Shown here: positions 26,509-35,854 of the stretch, piece after piece
How positions within the stretch are numbered: position 1 is the first letter of the stretch
How the letters are laid out: each line of letters starts with the position of its first letter
Assembly (NCBI RefSeq): GCF_000178955.2
Contig: NC_016631.1
Span: 5,084,001-5,148,000 of the forward strand
From: Granulicella mallensis MP5ACTX8
Lineage (GTDB): Bacteria > Acidobacteriota > Terriglobia > Terriglobales > Acidobacteriaceae
Reading direction: 5' to 3'
DNA length: 64,000 nucleotides
Notes under the pieces: model-generated
What the model saw: the letters and a program-made list of their open reading frames with translations, nothing else
Databases searched by the model: none
What the model was told of the DNA's origin: nothing
Position numbers and translations under genes: made by a program

Positions 26509-28011
26509 TTAGTGACCTGAGGCTTGAGGGATAGGTCCGCCGGCTCCGCTCGGGGGCTGAGCGTGGAGCTTGTGTACTGCCATCAGATCGGCCTGCAGAA
26601 CCTGATACCCCTTCTCAAGATGAGAGCGTACTAGGGCCTGAAACAAGGGCGTTTCGCCCTTGGCAGCAGATATTTCGGAGTCGGCCAGAATTTTGGATAG
26701 CTGCTCCACCCCCAGGTTCGAAGTGGCAAACATGGCTACCCCTTCCGTCCCCTTCGTATCCAGTCCCCCCAAGACGACAATATATCGCCCTGGGACTACA
26801 CCGGGTTGGATAGAGATAAGACCATAGTCCGTCTTCAATACCTGGGTAACAGGGTCCCGCTCCGTATGGTAAGCCGGGCTTTCATTAGCTCGCGGGTGCG
26901 CATTCAGAATCTGGGCTCTCCACTGCTCATGCCGTGAATCGGGATTATCAAACGTAAAATCGCCCGTATCGATGAGTTGGGCCACCGCAATATTCTGGAA
27001 GGGTGAGCCGAATAAAATGACATTGTGTTGCTTCAGATCGTCGGGCGTCAGATCGCGGCTGGGTTTGATGGTTGCCTTTACGCCCATCTGTCCAAAGAGG
27101 TTCGACAACATCGCAATGGCTTGAAGCTCCCCCGTGCCAGTGTAGCCATTTTCATAGTGGAGCTGGCCAGCCTGAGCGACCAGGGCCGGGTTAGAGGCAA
27201 ACTGCCGCGCAAGGTGCGGATCAACAGCGGCACCGCGACTATCGCTCGCCCCCTGGCGGAACCGGAAGAGATCGTTGGAGTCGTCCAAAAGAAAGACAGC
27301 ATCCGGGTAGGCGATGACCGGAGCGGAGTCGTTGCCGAGGAGATTGGCCCAAAACACCTTCACCGGATCGGCAGATCTCCCCAAAGCTACCTCTGGATTG
27401 GGAGAGAAAGTTTCAACTCCAGAGCGCATCTGCCTGGTGCCAATCCAGAAACCAGCTCCAAAGACCACCAGTAACGCTACCGCGATCAACGCACGACCAG
27501 AAGAGATCCAGCTCGAGCGAGGTCTTTCCGTAGCTGTTGAGGGGAGACTCTCCTCCGCCTTGTGCTCCAGCAACCGGGTCGTGACGGAGACGGTTGTATC
27601 TAGCCGAGGGGAAGCAGCGGGCTCGTGTGCCGCTACAGGAACTGCAATCTCTTCGAAGCTTGGCAGGTAGTGCCCTTTGGGGATCTCGACCAGGATAGGG
27701 TCGTGACTGCCCTCGGCATCGTAATACTCTTTCAGCTTCTGCCTCAGGCGGTGGATCTGAACCCGAACGATCGTGTCCGTCTTGGGATCGAAGTCCTGCT
27801 TGCGGCCAAAGGCCTCAACGCCGATTGTGTACTCTTTAAGCCCTTCCGTGGTCCCGGCAATGGCTTTATCCGCCACAAATTGAAAGAGCTGCTGCAGTGT
27901 CGAGGCATTTCGGAAGGTAGCGGAATGGAGGATCCGATGAACCTGTTGTTGGCACTGCTCGGATGTAGGAACAGCACGCTGTGTGGTTGCTAATGCATCC
28001 GCGTGTCCCAA
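26509..28011 (-). CDS. Membrane-anchored winged-helix regulator (CadC/ToxR-like layout)
   Basis: About 500 residues from TTG 28011, chosen because GGAGG lies 7-8 bases upstream; the frame stays open to 28164 but no conserved residues lie there. The winged-helix-like part at about 25-120 has LKEYTIGVEAFGRKQDFD, VRVQIHRLRQKL and IPKGHYLPSFEE, matching the other two regulators. The membrane segment is near 172-192 (ALIAVALLVVFGAGFWIG). The periplasmic domain carries NVILFGSPFQNIAV and YIVVLGGLDTKGTEGVAMF, related to the corresponding region in the protein at 437-1810. It is immediately upstream of the TBDR/GH27 run and divergent from the PQQ-propeller gene. Control of the glycan locus is inference from position. 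Confidence 0.82.
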   Translation of the reverse strand: MGHADALATTQRAVPTSEQCQQQVHRILHSATFRNASTLQQLFQFVADKAIAGTTEGLKEYTIGVEAFGRKQDFDPKTDTIVRVQIHRLRQKLKEYYDAEGSHDPILVEIPKGHYLPSFEEIAVPVAAHEPAASPRLDTTVSVTTRLLEHKAEESLPSTATERPRSSWISSGRALIAVALLVVFGAGFWIGTRQMRSGVETFSPNPEVALGRSADPVKVFWANLLGNDSAPVIAYPDAVFLLDDSNDLFRFRQGASDSRGAAVDPHLARQFASNPALVAQAGQLHYENGYTGTGELQAIAMLSNLFGQMGVKATIKPSRDLTPDDLKQHNVILFGSPFQNIAVAQLIDTGDFTFDNPDSRHEQWRAQILNAHPRANESPAYHTERDPVTQVLKTDYGLISIQPGVVPGRYIVVLGGLDTKGTEGVAMFATSNLGVEQLSKILADSEISAAKGETPLFQALVRSHLEKGYQVLQADLMAVHKLHAQPPSGAGGPIPQASGH

Positions 28012-28327
28012 ATCCAGCCCTCCAGAGTTCAAATGTGAGCACGAGTTTAGCAGTTCGCAGATAGGGCACACAAACACGCCACATCCCCTGACAGACCGTC
28101 CTGGCCAGAAGCAGGCCCAACGTAGATGGAGCTCTGGCCCCGGATGTGACGCAACTGTCTCCACTGGTTTACGATCACGCTAACATGCTCCTTCGCCATT
28201 CTTGACATCCTCGCCCGAGGGGAACCGCGGCCTCTGCACGACCCTAAAGATCGAAAACCCTAACCGAAATTCCGTTCAATCGCTCCAAAGAAGCCAGATT
28301 CGATACATACCCCCTAAAGGATGCCCA
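28012..28327. other. Divergent intergenic region, no clear elements
   Basis: This 316-bp gap between the regulator and the PQQ-propeller gene must contain two promoters. I see one TTGACA at 28203-28208 without a matching -10 at usual distance, and no inverted repeats of note. Confidence 0.4.
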
Positions 28328-30490
28328 ATGCCACTCATCGCACGCTGTCCTGCCCGAAAGCTGATGGCCTTAGTCCTTGGCCCCTTTCTCGGTGTTTCGC
28401 TGGCCGCGCAAACGACTAGTACTGTAAATGTACTGACCCAGCATAATGACAACGCCAGAACAGGTGCGAACCTGAATGAGACAGTGCTGACCCCGGAGAA
28501 TGTCAACTCCAGCCAGTTTGGGAAATTATTTTCTGTCGCAGTCGACGGTCAGGTATTCACGCAGCCCCTCTATGTGTCGAATCTTCCCATTCCCAACAAG
28601 GGAACCCACAATGTTGTCTACATCGCAACCATGAATAACAGCGTCTATGCGCTTGACGCAGACAGCGGTCAGCAATACTGGAAGGCGAACTTTGGAACTC
28701 CGGTTCATCCCTGTGATGTGGAATGGCACAACAATATCACTCACGGTTCCGGCGTCGGGATTTTAGGGACCCCGGTGATAGACCCTTCCACCAATACGAT
28801 CTACTTCGTGTCGCGCAATGAAGCCAACTTCAATCCCACTCTATGCAATTGGAATTCATCTGCCCAATCGACCGGAGTCAATCAGGGGACCTTTACGCAA
28901 TGGCTTAATGCGCTCGATATTACTACCGGTGCTCCCAAGTTCGGCAGTCCTGTTCAGATTCACGCTACATACACCACAAGTGACGGAACGCTGACCTTCG
29001 ATCCCAAGCTTCAGAATCAACGGCCTGCTCTGACTCTGGCCAATGGAGATCTATATATCGCCTGGTCGTCTCACGACGATCTTGGTGGGTATCACGGTTG
29101 GATCATCTCCTATACAGCGAGCAACCTCGCCCAGGATCATGTCTACAGCGATACGACGTCCGGGACACTCGGAGGCATCTGGCAGGCCGGACAAGGGCTC
29201 ACGGTGGACAGCAACGGAAACCTGCTTGTCTCGACAGGTAACGGAAGCTTTGGCGCATCACCCACGGGTGTGATTCAGACCGGAAACAGCTTCGCGAAGC
29301 TCTCTCCCGCTCTAGCGCTGCTCGATTACTTTACCCCCTCCAATAGCGCCGTTCTGAATAGTGGCGACCAGGATCTAGGGGCCTCCGGACTGCTCAGCAT
29401 TCCAGGAACTACCCTGGTAACAGGTGGCGGCAAGCAGGGACGCCTCTACCTTGTAGACATCAATAATATGGGGCACTTCAATGCCGCTTCCGATGAAGTG
29501 CAGCAAGAGTTCCAGGCGATCTTTGGAAATGGTACTCAGCATATTCACGGCACGCCAATCTACTTCAACAGCCCGTCGGCAGGTCCCCTCATTTATGTGT
29601 GGGGTGAGAACGACTTCCTCAGGGCTTTTTCCTTCAACGCCACCTCGCAACTAATTAATACGACCCCCGTTGCGATGAGCAAGATGACAGCGCCTATGAC
29701 GAACAACAATGCAGCCATGCCGGGCGGCTTCCTGTCGATATCCGCCAACGGAAATACGAACGGAATCATCTGGGCCAGCACACCTTTTCTGGGCGACGCC
29801 GCTCAAGCTACGACAGAGGGCGTTCTGCATGCTTTCGACGCGTCTACGCTCCTGGAATTGTGGAACGACAAACAGAACGAGCCGCGGGACGAGATTGGAA
29901 ACTTTGCAAAATATGTTCCCCCCACCGTAGCCAATGGAAAGGTCTTTGTCCCAAGCTTCGGAGCTCTCAATTCGCCGGATGGATCCGGAGCTCTCAATGT
30001 GTATGGGCTACTCCCAAATGGAGTTCCTCCCACCAATCTGCTGGCGAATGGAACTTATGTCATCACAAGTGTCCATAGCGGATTGGCGATTGATGATCCC
30101 GCTCTCTCTAACGCCCCCGGCACAGTGATGCAGCAGTACACCGTCAATGGCGGCAAGAATCAGAGTTGGATGCTTACGAATGTGGCAAACAATGTGGTCT
30201 ACCTGCTCAACCAGGCAAGCGGTCTGGCGCTTGAAGTCTCCGGCGGTTCCAAGACAAACAGCGCGCTCGTCGACCAGAGCGCCTATGCCGGTGGTGCGTG
30301 GCAGCAGTGGCAGGTGACCGCCCTTGGCGGAAGCGCCTATGAACTCACAAATGTACAAAGCGGACAGGCGCTTGATGTGGACGCTGGATCGACAACACCC
30401 GGCGGGCAACTCGATCAATTTCCATATAAAGGATCGGCCTGGCAGCAATGGAGCTTCTCGCCGTCCAGTGCAGGCGCACCGACACCCTAG
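28328..30490 (+). CDS. Secreted PQQ-like beta-propeller fused to a ricin-type lectin domain
   Basis: About 720 residues; ATG 28328 has AAAGGA 6 bases upstream and gives a signal peptide (LMALVLGPFLGVSLAAQ). Residues about 30-560 are PQQ/pyrrolo-quinoline-like blades (VYIATMNNSVYALDADSGQQYW, LLVSTGNGSFG, LYLVDINNMGHF, VLHAFDASTLLELW). Residues about 585-720 form a ricin-type beta-trefoil with repeated QW motifs (NQSWMLTN, WQQWQVTAL, WQQWSFSPS) and LAIDD/LALEVSGG/ALDVDAGS repeats. The trefoil should bind carbohydrate; whether the propeller is catalytic is unknown, since such propellers are often structural. The gene is divergent from the regulator of the galactoside locus and ends at a hairpin. 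Confidence 0.85.
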   Translation: MPLIARCPARKLMALVLGPFLGVSLAAQTTSTVNVLTQHNDNARTGANLNETVLTPENVNSSQFGKLFSVAVDGQVFTQPLYVSNLPIPNKGTHNVVYIATMNNSVYALDADSGQQYWKANFGTPVHPCDVEWHNNITHGSGVGILGTPVIDPSTNTIYFVSRNEANFNPTLCNWNSSAQSTGVNQGTFTQWLNALDITTGAPKFGSPVQIHATYTTSDGTLTFDPKLQNQRPALTLANGDLYIAWSSHDDLGGYHGWIISYTASNLAQDHVYSDTTSGTLGGIWQAGQGLTVDSNGNLLVSTGNGSFGASPTGVIQTGNSFAKLSPALALLDYFTPSNSAVLNSGDQDLGASGLLSIPGTTLVTGGGKQGRLYLVDINNMGHFNAASDEVQQEFQAIFGNGTQHIHGTPIYFNSPSAGPLIYVWGENDFLRAFSFNATSQLINTTPVAMSKMTAPMTNNNAAMPGGFLSISANGNTNGIIWASTPFLGDAAQATTEGVLHAFDASTLLELWNDKQNEPRDEIGNFAKYVPPTVANGKVFVPSFGALNSPDGSGALNVYGLLPNGVPPTNLLANGTYVITSVHSGLAIDDPALSNAPGTVMQQYTVNGGKNQSWMLTNVANNVVYLLNQASGLALEVSGGSKTNSALVDQSAYAGGAWQQWQVTALGGSAYELTNVQSGQALDVDAGSTTPGGQLDQFPYKGSAWQQWSFSPSSAGAPTP

Positions 30491-30500
30491 TTGGTCAACC

Positions 30501-30534
30501 AGGATGTCCGCAACTCATTGGCTGCGGACATCCT
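30501..30534 (+). terminator. Hairpin after the PQQ-propeller gene
   Basis: AGGATGTCCGCA (30501-30512) and its perfect 12-bp complement (30523-30534) with a 10-base loop start 10 bases past the stop codon. Only a short TTT follows, so termination may be partial. The hairpin argues against translation of the next gene starting at the in-frame TTG at 30491. Confidence 0.6.
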
Positions 30535-30544
30535 GCCAGTTTCG

Positions 30545-31642
30545 ATGCGGAGCATAAAAGGCGTGAAGAAGAACAGAGATCATGAATTGTCCTTGCGCTA
30601 TCAGGCACTCCTTGCGGGCGTCATCCTGATCTGCGCCACTTGCGGGACGTCGACAGGCCAGGCACAGGACGCCGGCACCCACTCGCCACGCTATAGGGTC
30701 GTGGATCTGGGCGCATTCATGGCGCGCGAGATCGACGAAAGACCCGGGCTCAACCAGAAAGAACACGTGGCTTCCTGGCAGGTGATTCTCCAAACGCATA
30801 CGAAAGCGGCGCTGGTTGATAGCCAGCGCTCCATGCTGATTGGAAACCCCTCACAGACGGGCAACAGTTTTGCCTTTGGCATTAATGACAAAGACGAACT
30901 GGCAGGTATCCTCGAATCGCCCAATGATCTGCGGCACACCCAGGCGTTTTATTACAAAGATGGTGCCCTGCAGATCCTGCCTGCCTTAGGAGGGCGTTTC
31001 GCGGTCGCGAAATCCATCGCGAACAATGGATGGATCGCAGGGAACGCGGAGATTCCGGATAAGCACGTGCATGCCGCCACGTGGTTACATGGAGCTGTCT
31101 ATGATCTCGGCACGTTGCCGGGCGGGGATTTCAGCCGCGCCTTTGAAGTAAACGATTCAGGCGATATAGCAGGTGAATCGAACACGGCTCCCAACGGCAA
31201 GACCCACGCGGTGCTTTGGACGAACGGCAGCGTCCATGATCTCGGACTCCTCTCCGGAGGCTCCTTCAGCAGCGCGCTCGCTGTCAATCACAGGCGCCAG
31301 GCCGTGGGATTCGCGGATGACGCTGAAGGCGGATCGAGAGCCGTACTTTTCTCCTCCGGCAAGGTAACCGACCTGGGCTCTCTGGGAGACGAACCAAGTA
31401 GTGCGCTCAGCATAAACGATGCAGAACAGATCGTCGGTGGCTCTCCCGTCGCCGAGGGGAAGATGCGAGCCTTTCTATGGGAGAAAGGTCATCTCGTGAA
31501 TCTGAATAAGCTCGTCTCCCAGGACTCAGGCTGGCTGCTCATGACGGCCTACCGGATCAATACGGACGGGAGCATACTGGCAGAAGGCTTTTATGGCGGG
31601 ACAACGCATCTTTGCCTGCTCATCCCCACGACCAAACACTGA
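30545..31642 (+). CDS. HAF-repeat secreted protein
   Basis: About 365 residues from ATG 30545; GTG 30563 with GGAG 10 bases upstream is an equally good start and would begin directly with KKNRDHELSLRYQALL and the signal peptide. The mature part consists of HAF-type repeats, each with a DLG.L core and an INd/VNdsG segment (VYDLGTLPGGDFSRAFEVND, VHDLGLLSGGSFSSALAVN, VTDLGSLGDEPSSALSIND). The family is an extracellular beta-propeller-like repeat protein of unknown function, common in Acidobacteriota and Planctomycetota. It follows the propeller-lectin gene and may be co-transcribed with it if the hairpin at 30501 reads through. Confidence 0.82.
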   Translation: MRSIKGVKKNRDHELSLRYQALLAGVILICATCGTSTGQAQDAGTHSPRYRVVDLGAFMAREIDERPGLNQKEHVASWQVILQTHTKAALVDSQRSMLIGNPSQTGNSFAFGINDKDELAGILESPNDLRHTQAFYYKDGALQILPALGGRFAVAKSIANNGWIAGNAEIPDKHVHAATWLHGAVYDLGTLPGGDFSRAFEVNDSGDIAGESNTAPNGKTHAVLWTNGSVHDLGLLSGGSFSSALAVNHRRQAVGFADDAEGGSRAVLFSSGKVTDLGSLGDEPSSALSINDAEQIVGGSPVAEGKMRAFLWEKGHLVNLNKLVSQDSGWLLMTAYRINTDGSILAEGFYGGTTHLCLLIPTTKH

Positions 31643-31731
31643 GAAACGGAAGTCGCTGAAGACAGGCGCTTTGCCATAACGAGTAGCAATGGCATGAAAC
31701 TAGTTGAGGTTAGTGAAGAAGTTCTCGATCA

Positions 31732-31757
31732 GATGCCCCTCTTGATAGAGGGGCATC
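31732..31757. terminator. Bidirectional hairpin between convergent genes
   Basis: GATGCCCCTCT and AGAGGGGCATC form a perfect 11-bp stem with loop TGAT, between the stops of the HAF gene (31642) and the GH13 gene (31781). No strong T-run follows on either strand, but the position fits a shared transcript end. Confidence 0.65.
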
Positions 31758-31780
31758 CACGATAGCGTCAATTTGGTTTC

Positions 31781-34700
31781 TCAGCTGCGTTTTCCTACAA
31801 CCTCTAAAGAAGCTAAATCGGAAGAAGACTTTTTTCCTAAGGAGTGGCCGGACAGCGATTTCTTACTCTTCTTCACGGAGACGAGGTTAAGGAAAAGCTT
31901 CACATCATAGGAGACGCTCCCAGCAGCGCGGGCCACCTCTTCGACAATCGTAGCGATCTCGGCGGCGGTCTCCAGGGGCGACGGGCTTCCGGCTGCCTCG
32001 ATCAAAGCAGGCAGTTGAAGCCAACAGATGAGCGCCTCGAAGCGTTCCTTGTTGAAGTACCCATTTTCATTGATTCCGGCGAGCCAGCGAACATCGGGAT
32101 CTTGCCAGAACTCTTCCGAATAGATGGCAGCCAGATAGGTGCCCTCGGAGTTCATCTTGAGCAGGACCCGTGCTTGAGCCGCTACTCTCCATGCCTGCTC
32201 GCCCTCTACCCCCAGAGCAGAAGACATCTCCGCGAGCGCTCTCCGCAACTGGAGTTCATCGTAGAGAACAAGTCCGGAGGCCGGCGAAGAAAGTGCGCCG
32301 AGCGCGATCCATGCGAGTACAGATCCCCATACCTCTCGGCAATTGATGCTGATGTCACTGCAAGGAAGTACGGAGCGGACAGCGATCTCTAAGGTCTCAG
32401 GAAAGCCTGAGACCAGGTAAGGAAGATGAACGGAGGCCAGCGCCATCGCAACGTAGTCTTCTGATTCGGCTCTTGCAGACTCCGTGACAGCCTTTGCCTC
32501 AGCTCTTTCTCCCATCGCTCCCAACTGCGAGAGCTCCATCGCTGTCTGAACAAAGACAGGCACCTTGGCGATGAAATCATCGAATCTTGAATCGAGGATG
32601 TCGCTGCTGTTTACGACAGGTTCAATCTGAGACTCTACGATCTGCTCTTCGCTCGCGACCGGAAGAACGCTCGGTTCAGCTTCCGCCTTGACCTCCTGGA
32701 TTTGAATCATGAGGTCTCTTGCCACGCCCGAGAATGCCTGCACATTCGCCACACTGACCGTCTGGCGCAAAGCATCTACCAGAGGCTGCAGGCGAAGTTG
32801 CGAAAGCGCCTCATCCACGCTGTAAACCCCCGAACCGTTCAGAGCATCGCACAGACGATCCCAGGGCTGCGCTGCAGACGACTGCAGCCCGCGCCAATTC
32901 AACAGCACAGCATGTTGGTATCCCCGTAGAGCCAGAGAGAGTCCCTGATCCCGAAAAGAGGACGCTCTCCTCAAATACTCGAGCCCAAGAACCGTATCGC
33001 GATAGGCGATAATGATGTTCTCGTCATGCGGCAGCGCCAGCCCATCACTCAGGCTCCTCTGCTGCAGCGAGCCGTTGGACTTCTCCAGAAATCCGACCGA
33101 CATGTGGATCGTGCCGTAGGTCGAGCCATAGCTATTGTTGTAGAAGATGATCGCGCGTTGGTCACCGGAGCGGTTCGAGTAGGCAAAGACATTTTCGTCT
33201 ACCGTACCGTGGCTGTTCCAGAAGTCATAGAGCACGAAGTTGGTGCTCTCGGCAAAGAGCTGGCGGTTCTTGAGCAGCGGAGCGATCTGATGCTGATGCC
33301 GCGCGATCAGGTCTTCGTTCGGATGCTCATCCAGCCGCGCCTGCTTGAAGTCCATGCCATAGCGTTCGGTGTAGCCTTCGACCTGGCCGTGGCCGAACAT
33401 GGGCAGGCCCGGCAAGGTAGCGAGCAGGACGGAGACCCCGAAGTATTTGTCTCCTGAGCCGAATTGATCGATGGCAGTCCGCTCGTCCGGATTGCTCATG
33501 AAGTTCACATAGCGCTTCAAGATGTCCGGATCGAACTCCACCGTCTTCTTCAGATACGACCGGTACTTGGCATTCTCCTCGTCGCGCAGCATGTTCATGA
33601 ACGCGCTGTTGTAGACGCGATGCATGCCCAGGGTCCGAACGAAGTAGCCCTCCAGCAGCCAGAAGGCCTCGGCGAGAAGCAGCGTTCCGGGCACTTCCAC
33701 AGCAACACGGTCAACGACCTCGCGCCAGAACTCGTGCGGCATCAGGGCATCGAACGCCTCTTGCGACATGGCATTTTCTGCTCTCGAGGGGATCGATCCC
33801 CCTGCGCCGGGAAGCGGGAACCAGAGACGCTGCACGTGGCGCTTAGCAAGCACCATCGCCGCATCGAACCGGATAATCGGGAAGCGGCGCGCGACATCCA
33901 GAATGACCTGAATGACATGCTCCCGCACCTCGGCCTTGGAGTAATCCAACTGCGCGGTATCGTTCCAGGCAAACGTCGTTCCATCGTTACCGTGGTACAT
34001 GTAGCGAGTGCTGCCGTCACGATGATGGCGCAGACGAAACACAACGGCTGCATCCGTCTGGTCGTAGTAGTGGTCTTCGATCTTGATCTCGACGCGACTG
34101 TCGTTGGAAAGATCCGGCCCCTCAAAATGGTACGCCGGAAACGGACTCTCCCAACGCGACAAGAACCATTCGGGATGCTCGATCACCCACGTTGAATCGA
34201 TCCCCATGTGATTGGGAACCATGTCGCTTGCCAGCCGAAGGCCAGCCCTGGCAGCCCGATTGCGCAGATTCTCGTACGCCGCTTCACCACCCAGATCGTC
34301 AGCGATCCGATAATCCTTCAGCGAATAAGCGGAAGCTACGGCGTCACTATTACCCCGAAGCCGCTTGATCGTCTTTGAAGCGGAGCTCCGCTCCCACAGG
34401 CCTATCAGCCACAAGCCGGTGATGCCTCGAGTAGCCAGCAGATGCAGCTCTTCATCGGGAATCTGATCCAGCCGATGGATGTGGCGGCCATACTTTTTGG
34501 ACAACTGCTCCAGCCAGACATAGGTGCTCTTGGCAATCAGGACAACGGTGGGCATCCAGGCCTGATCGGCGCTGAAGGCTTCGTACTCGTTCAGGGGCGC
34601 TTGATAACCTTCCGCATAACGGCGACGCTTTGTGCCGTCCGGATCGGTGATGAACTCCGAGTCGAAGCCGATAAACTCGTCTCCGACGAAGCCTTCTCCG

Positions 34701-35515
34701 GTGCGACCATTAGGTCCGTGGCGATGCCTGTCCGGGCCGGCCGGATGGAACCTCATCCAAATGGCGACTTCTTCTTCGCGAAGAATATCGATCGCGAGCA
34801 ACACCCTCTTTAAGTCTTCGCCAAGGTACTGAGACCAGTTCTCCCGGATGAAATCCAACTGGCCGGTAAGAGAATCGGGCGAGGCAAGCATCGGTGCCCG
34901 CAAAGCGTCCAACAGGCTTCCCAGGCCAGGAGCCATCGGAGGCCGGGTGACGAAGAAGTTCGGAAGATTCGTGGTGACACCTTTATAGGCTGTCTGCTGC
35001 TTAAGTTCCCGGTCCTCAAACAACAGGCGGAAGGAAGAAAGCGCCGGATTGCTGTTTGCCAGCCAGAGGAGCATCATCTCCTCGAAAGCGGCCTCCCGGT
35101 TGGGCATCCCTTCTGTACTTCCCTGCAGCCATTGGCTGGCAGTCAACTCACCCCGATACACGGCGACAGTCGGAAACTGCTCCGTGAAGGCAAGGAGCAG
35201 CCGTTCCAGTTGGATGGGGGTAACAACCTGCTTGCCAAACCAACGAACCGCTTCGGCAAGCACAGCCGGATCTTTCTCCAGGCGATAACGGGCAACGAGC
35301 GCATGGCTCAACTCGTCGATCAATCCCATTGCGAACAGCGCGCCGGCGTTGATGATCTTTTCGGGAGAAGCCTCCGCTCCCTGGAGTTCATTCAGCTGCT
35401 GGGCGAGCTTCCGGCTGGCAGCGACGTTCGCAAAAACCACATTCCCGGTAAAACTGAACAACAGATCGTCTAAATTCAATCGTTCTCGGGTCTTTTTGGA
35501 AATGTGAAATTCCAT
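31781..35515 (-). CDS. Large alpha-amylase family (GH13) protein with long extra domains
   Basis: 1244 residues, no signal peptide, so probably cytoplasmic. The GH13 barrel lies at about 350-700: region I DMVPNHMG (Asp431-His436), region II IIRFDAAMV (nucleophile Asp551), region III LLLAEAFW (acid/base Glu616) and region IV FMSNPDE (Asp677, where most members have NHD). About 340 residues before the barrel (TGNVVFANVAASRKLAQQLN and a helical region) and about 350 helical residues at the end are not standard GH13 modules. Family members hydrolyse or rearrange alpha-glucans; with this architecture I cannot choose amylase, maltosyltransferase or another activity. It stands alone, convergent to the HAF gene. 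Confidence 0.85.
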   Translation of the reverse strand: MEFHISKKTRERLNLDDLLFSFTGNVVFANVAASRKLAQQLNELQGAEASPEKIINAGALFAMGLIDELSHALVARYRLEKDPAVLAEAVRWFGKQVVTPIQLERLLLAFTEQFPTVAVYRGELTASQWLQGSTEGMPNREAAFEEMMLLWLANSNPALSSFRLLFEDRELKQQTAYKGVTTNLPNFFVTRPPMAPGLGSLLDALRAPMLASPDSLTGQLDFIRENWSQYLGEDLKRVLLAIDILREEEVAIWMRFHPAGPDRHRHGPNGRTGEGFVGDEFIGFDSEFITDPDGTKRRRYAEGYQAPLNEYEAFSADQAWMPTVVLIAKSTYVWLEQLSKKYGRHIHRLDQIPDEELHLLATRGITGLWLIGLWERSSASKTIKRLRGNSDAVASAYSLKDYRIADDLGGEAAYENLRNRAARAGLRLASDMVPNHMGIDSTWVIEHPEWFLSRWESPFPAYHFEGPDLSNDSRVEIKIEDHYYDQTDAAVVFRLRHHRDGSTRYMYHGNDGTTFAWNDTAQLDYSKAEVREHVIQVILDVARRFPIIRFDAAMVLAKRHVQRLWFPLPGAGGSIPSRAENAMSQEAFDALMPHEFWREVVDRVAVEVPGTLLLAEAFWLLEGYFVRTLGMHRVYNSAFMNMLRDEENAKYRSYLKKTVEFDPDILKRYVNFMSNPDERTAIDQFGSGDKYFGVSVLLATLPGLPMFGHGQVEGYTERYGMDFKQARLDEHPNEDLIARHQHQIAPLLKNRQLFAESTNFVLYDFWNSHGTVDENVFAYSNRSGDQRAIIFYNNSYGSTYGTIHMSVGFLEKSNGSLQQRSLSDGLALPHDENIIIAYRDTVLGLEYLRRASSFRDQGLSLALRGYQHAVLLNWRGLQSSAAQPWDRLCDALNGSGVYSVDEALSQLRLQPLVDALRQTVSVANVQAFSGVARDLMIQIQEVKAEAEPSVLPVASEEQIVESQIEPVVNSSDILDSRFDDFIAKVPVFVQTAMELSQLGAMGERAEAKAVTESARAESEDYVAMALASVHLPYLVSGFPETLEIAVRSVLPCSDISINCREVWGSVLAWIALGALSSPASGLVLYDELQLRRALAEMSSALGVEGEQAWRVAAQARVLLKMNSEGTYLAAIYSEEFWQDPDVRWLAGINENGYFNKERFEALICWLQLPALIEAAGSPSPLETAAEIATIVEEVARAAGSVSYDVKLFLNLVSVKKSKKSLSGHSLGKKSSSDLASLEVVGKRS

Positions 35516-35854
35516 TCAGAATGGCCCTTCTGGCGATATTTCGCCTGCTAGCTGTTTAGAGCGTCTCAGAGTCAGAGATAGTTCGGTCGCGAAGTGGGCG
35601 CGCCATAGAGCGACATCTGAGTTCCGGACAGCGATACCTATAGGTTTGATGCAAAATATGGGCCCAGACATTTCCTTCCGGAAAGAGGCTCTCCATGAGC
35701 AGTCTCTTTTTTCTACTCGATCCGGCTGGATCGTTCAGCTTACCGGCAGCCACCATCCTAATCAAACGGATGCAAGGACTGCTCCATGGTTTGCATCGAG
35801 TCACCCCGTTACGGATAAGTATTCCCGATTGTAGGGCCTTGCCCCGTGGAACCG
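35516..35854. other. Intergenic region upstream of the GH13 gene
   Basis: This 339-bp gap lies between the RND pump stop and the GH13 start, both minus strand. A weak hairpin at 35682-35709 (AAAGAG.GCTC / GAGC.CTCTTT, with a 3-base bulge) is followed by a T-run on the plus strand, although no plus gene ends here. I see no supported gene or clear promoter. Confidence 0.45.
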
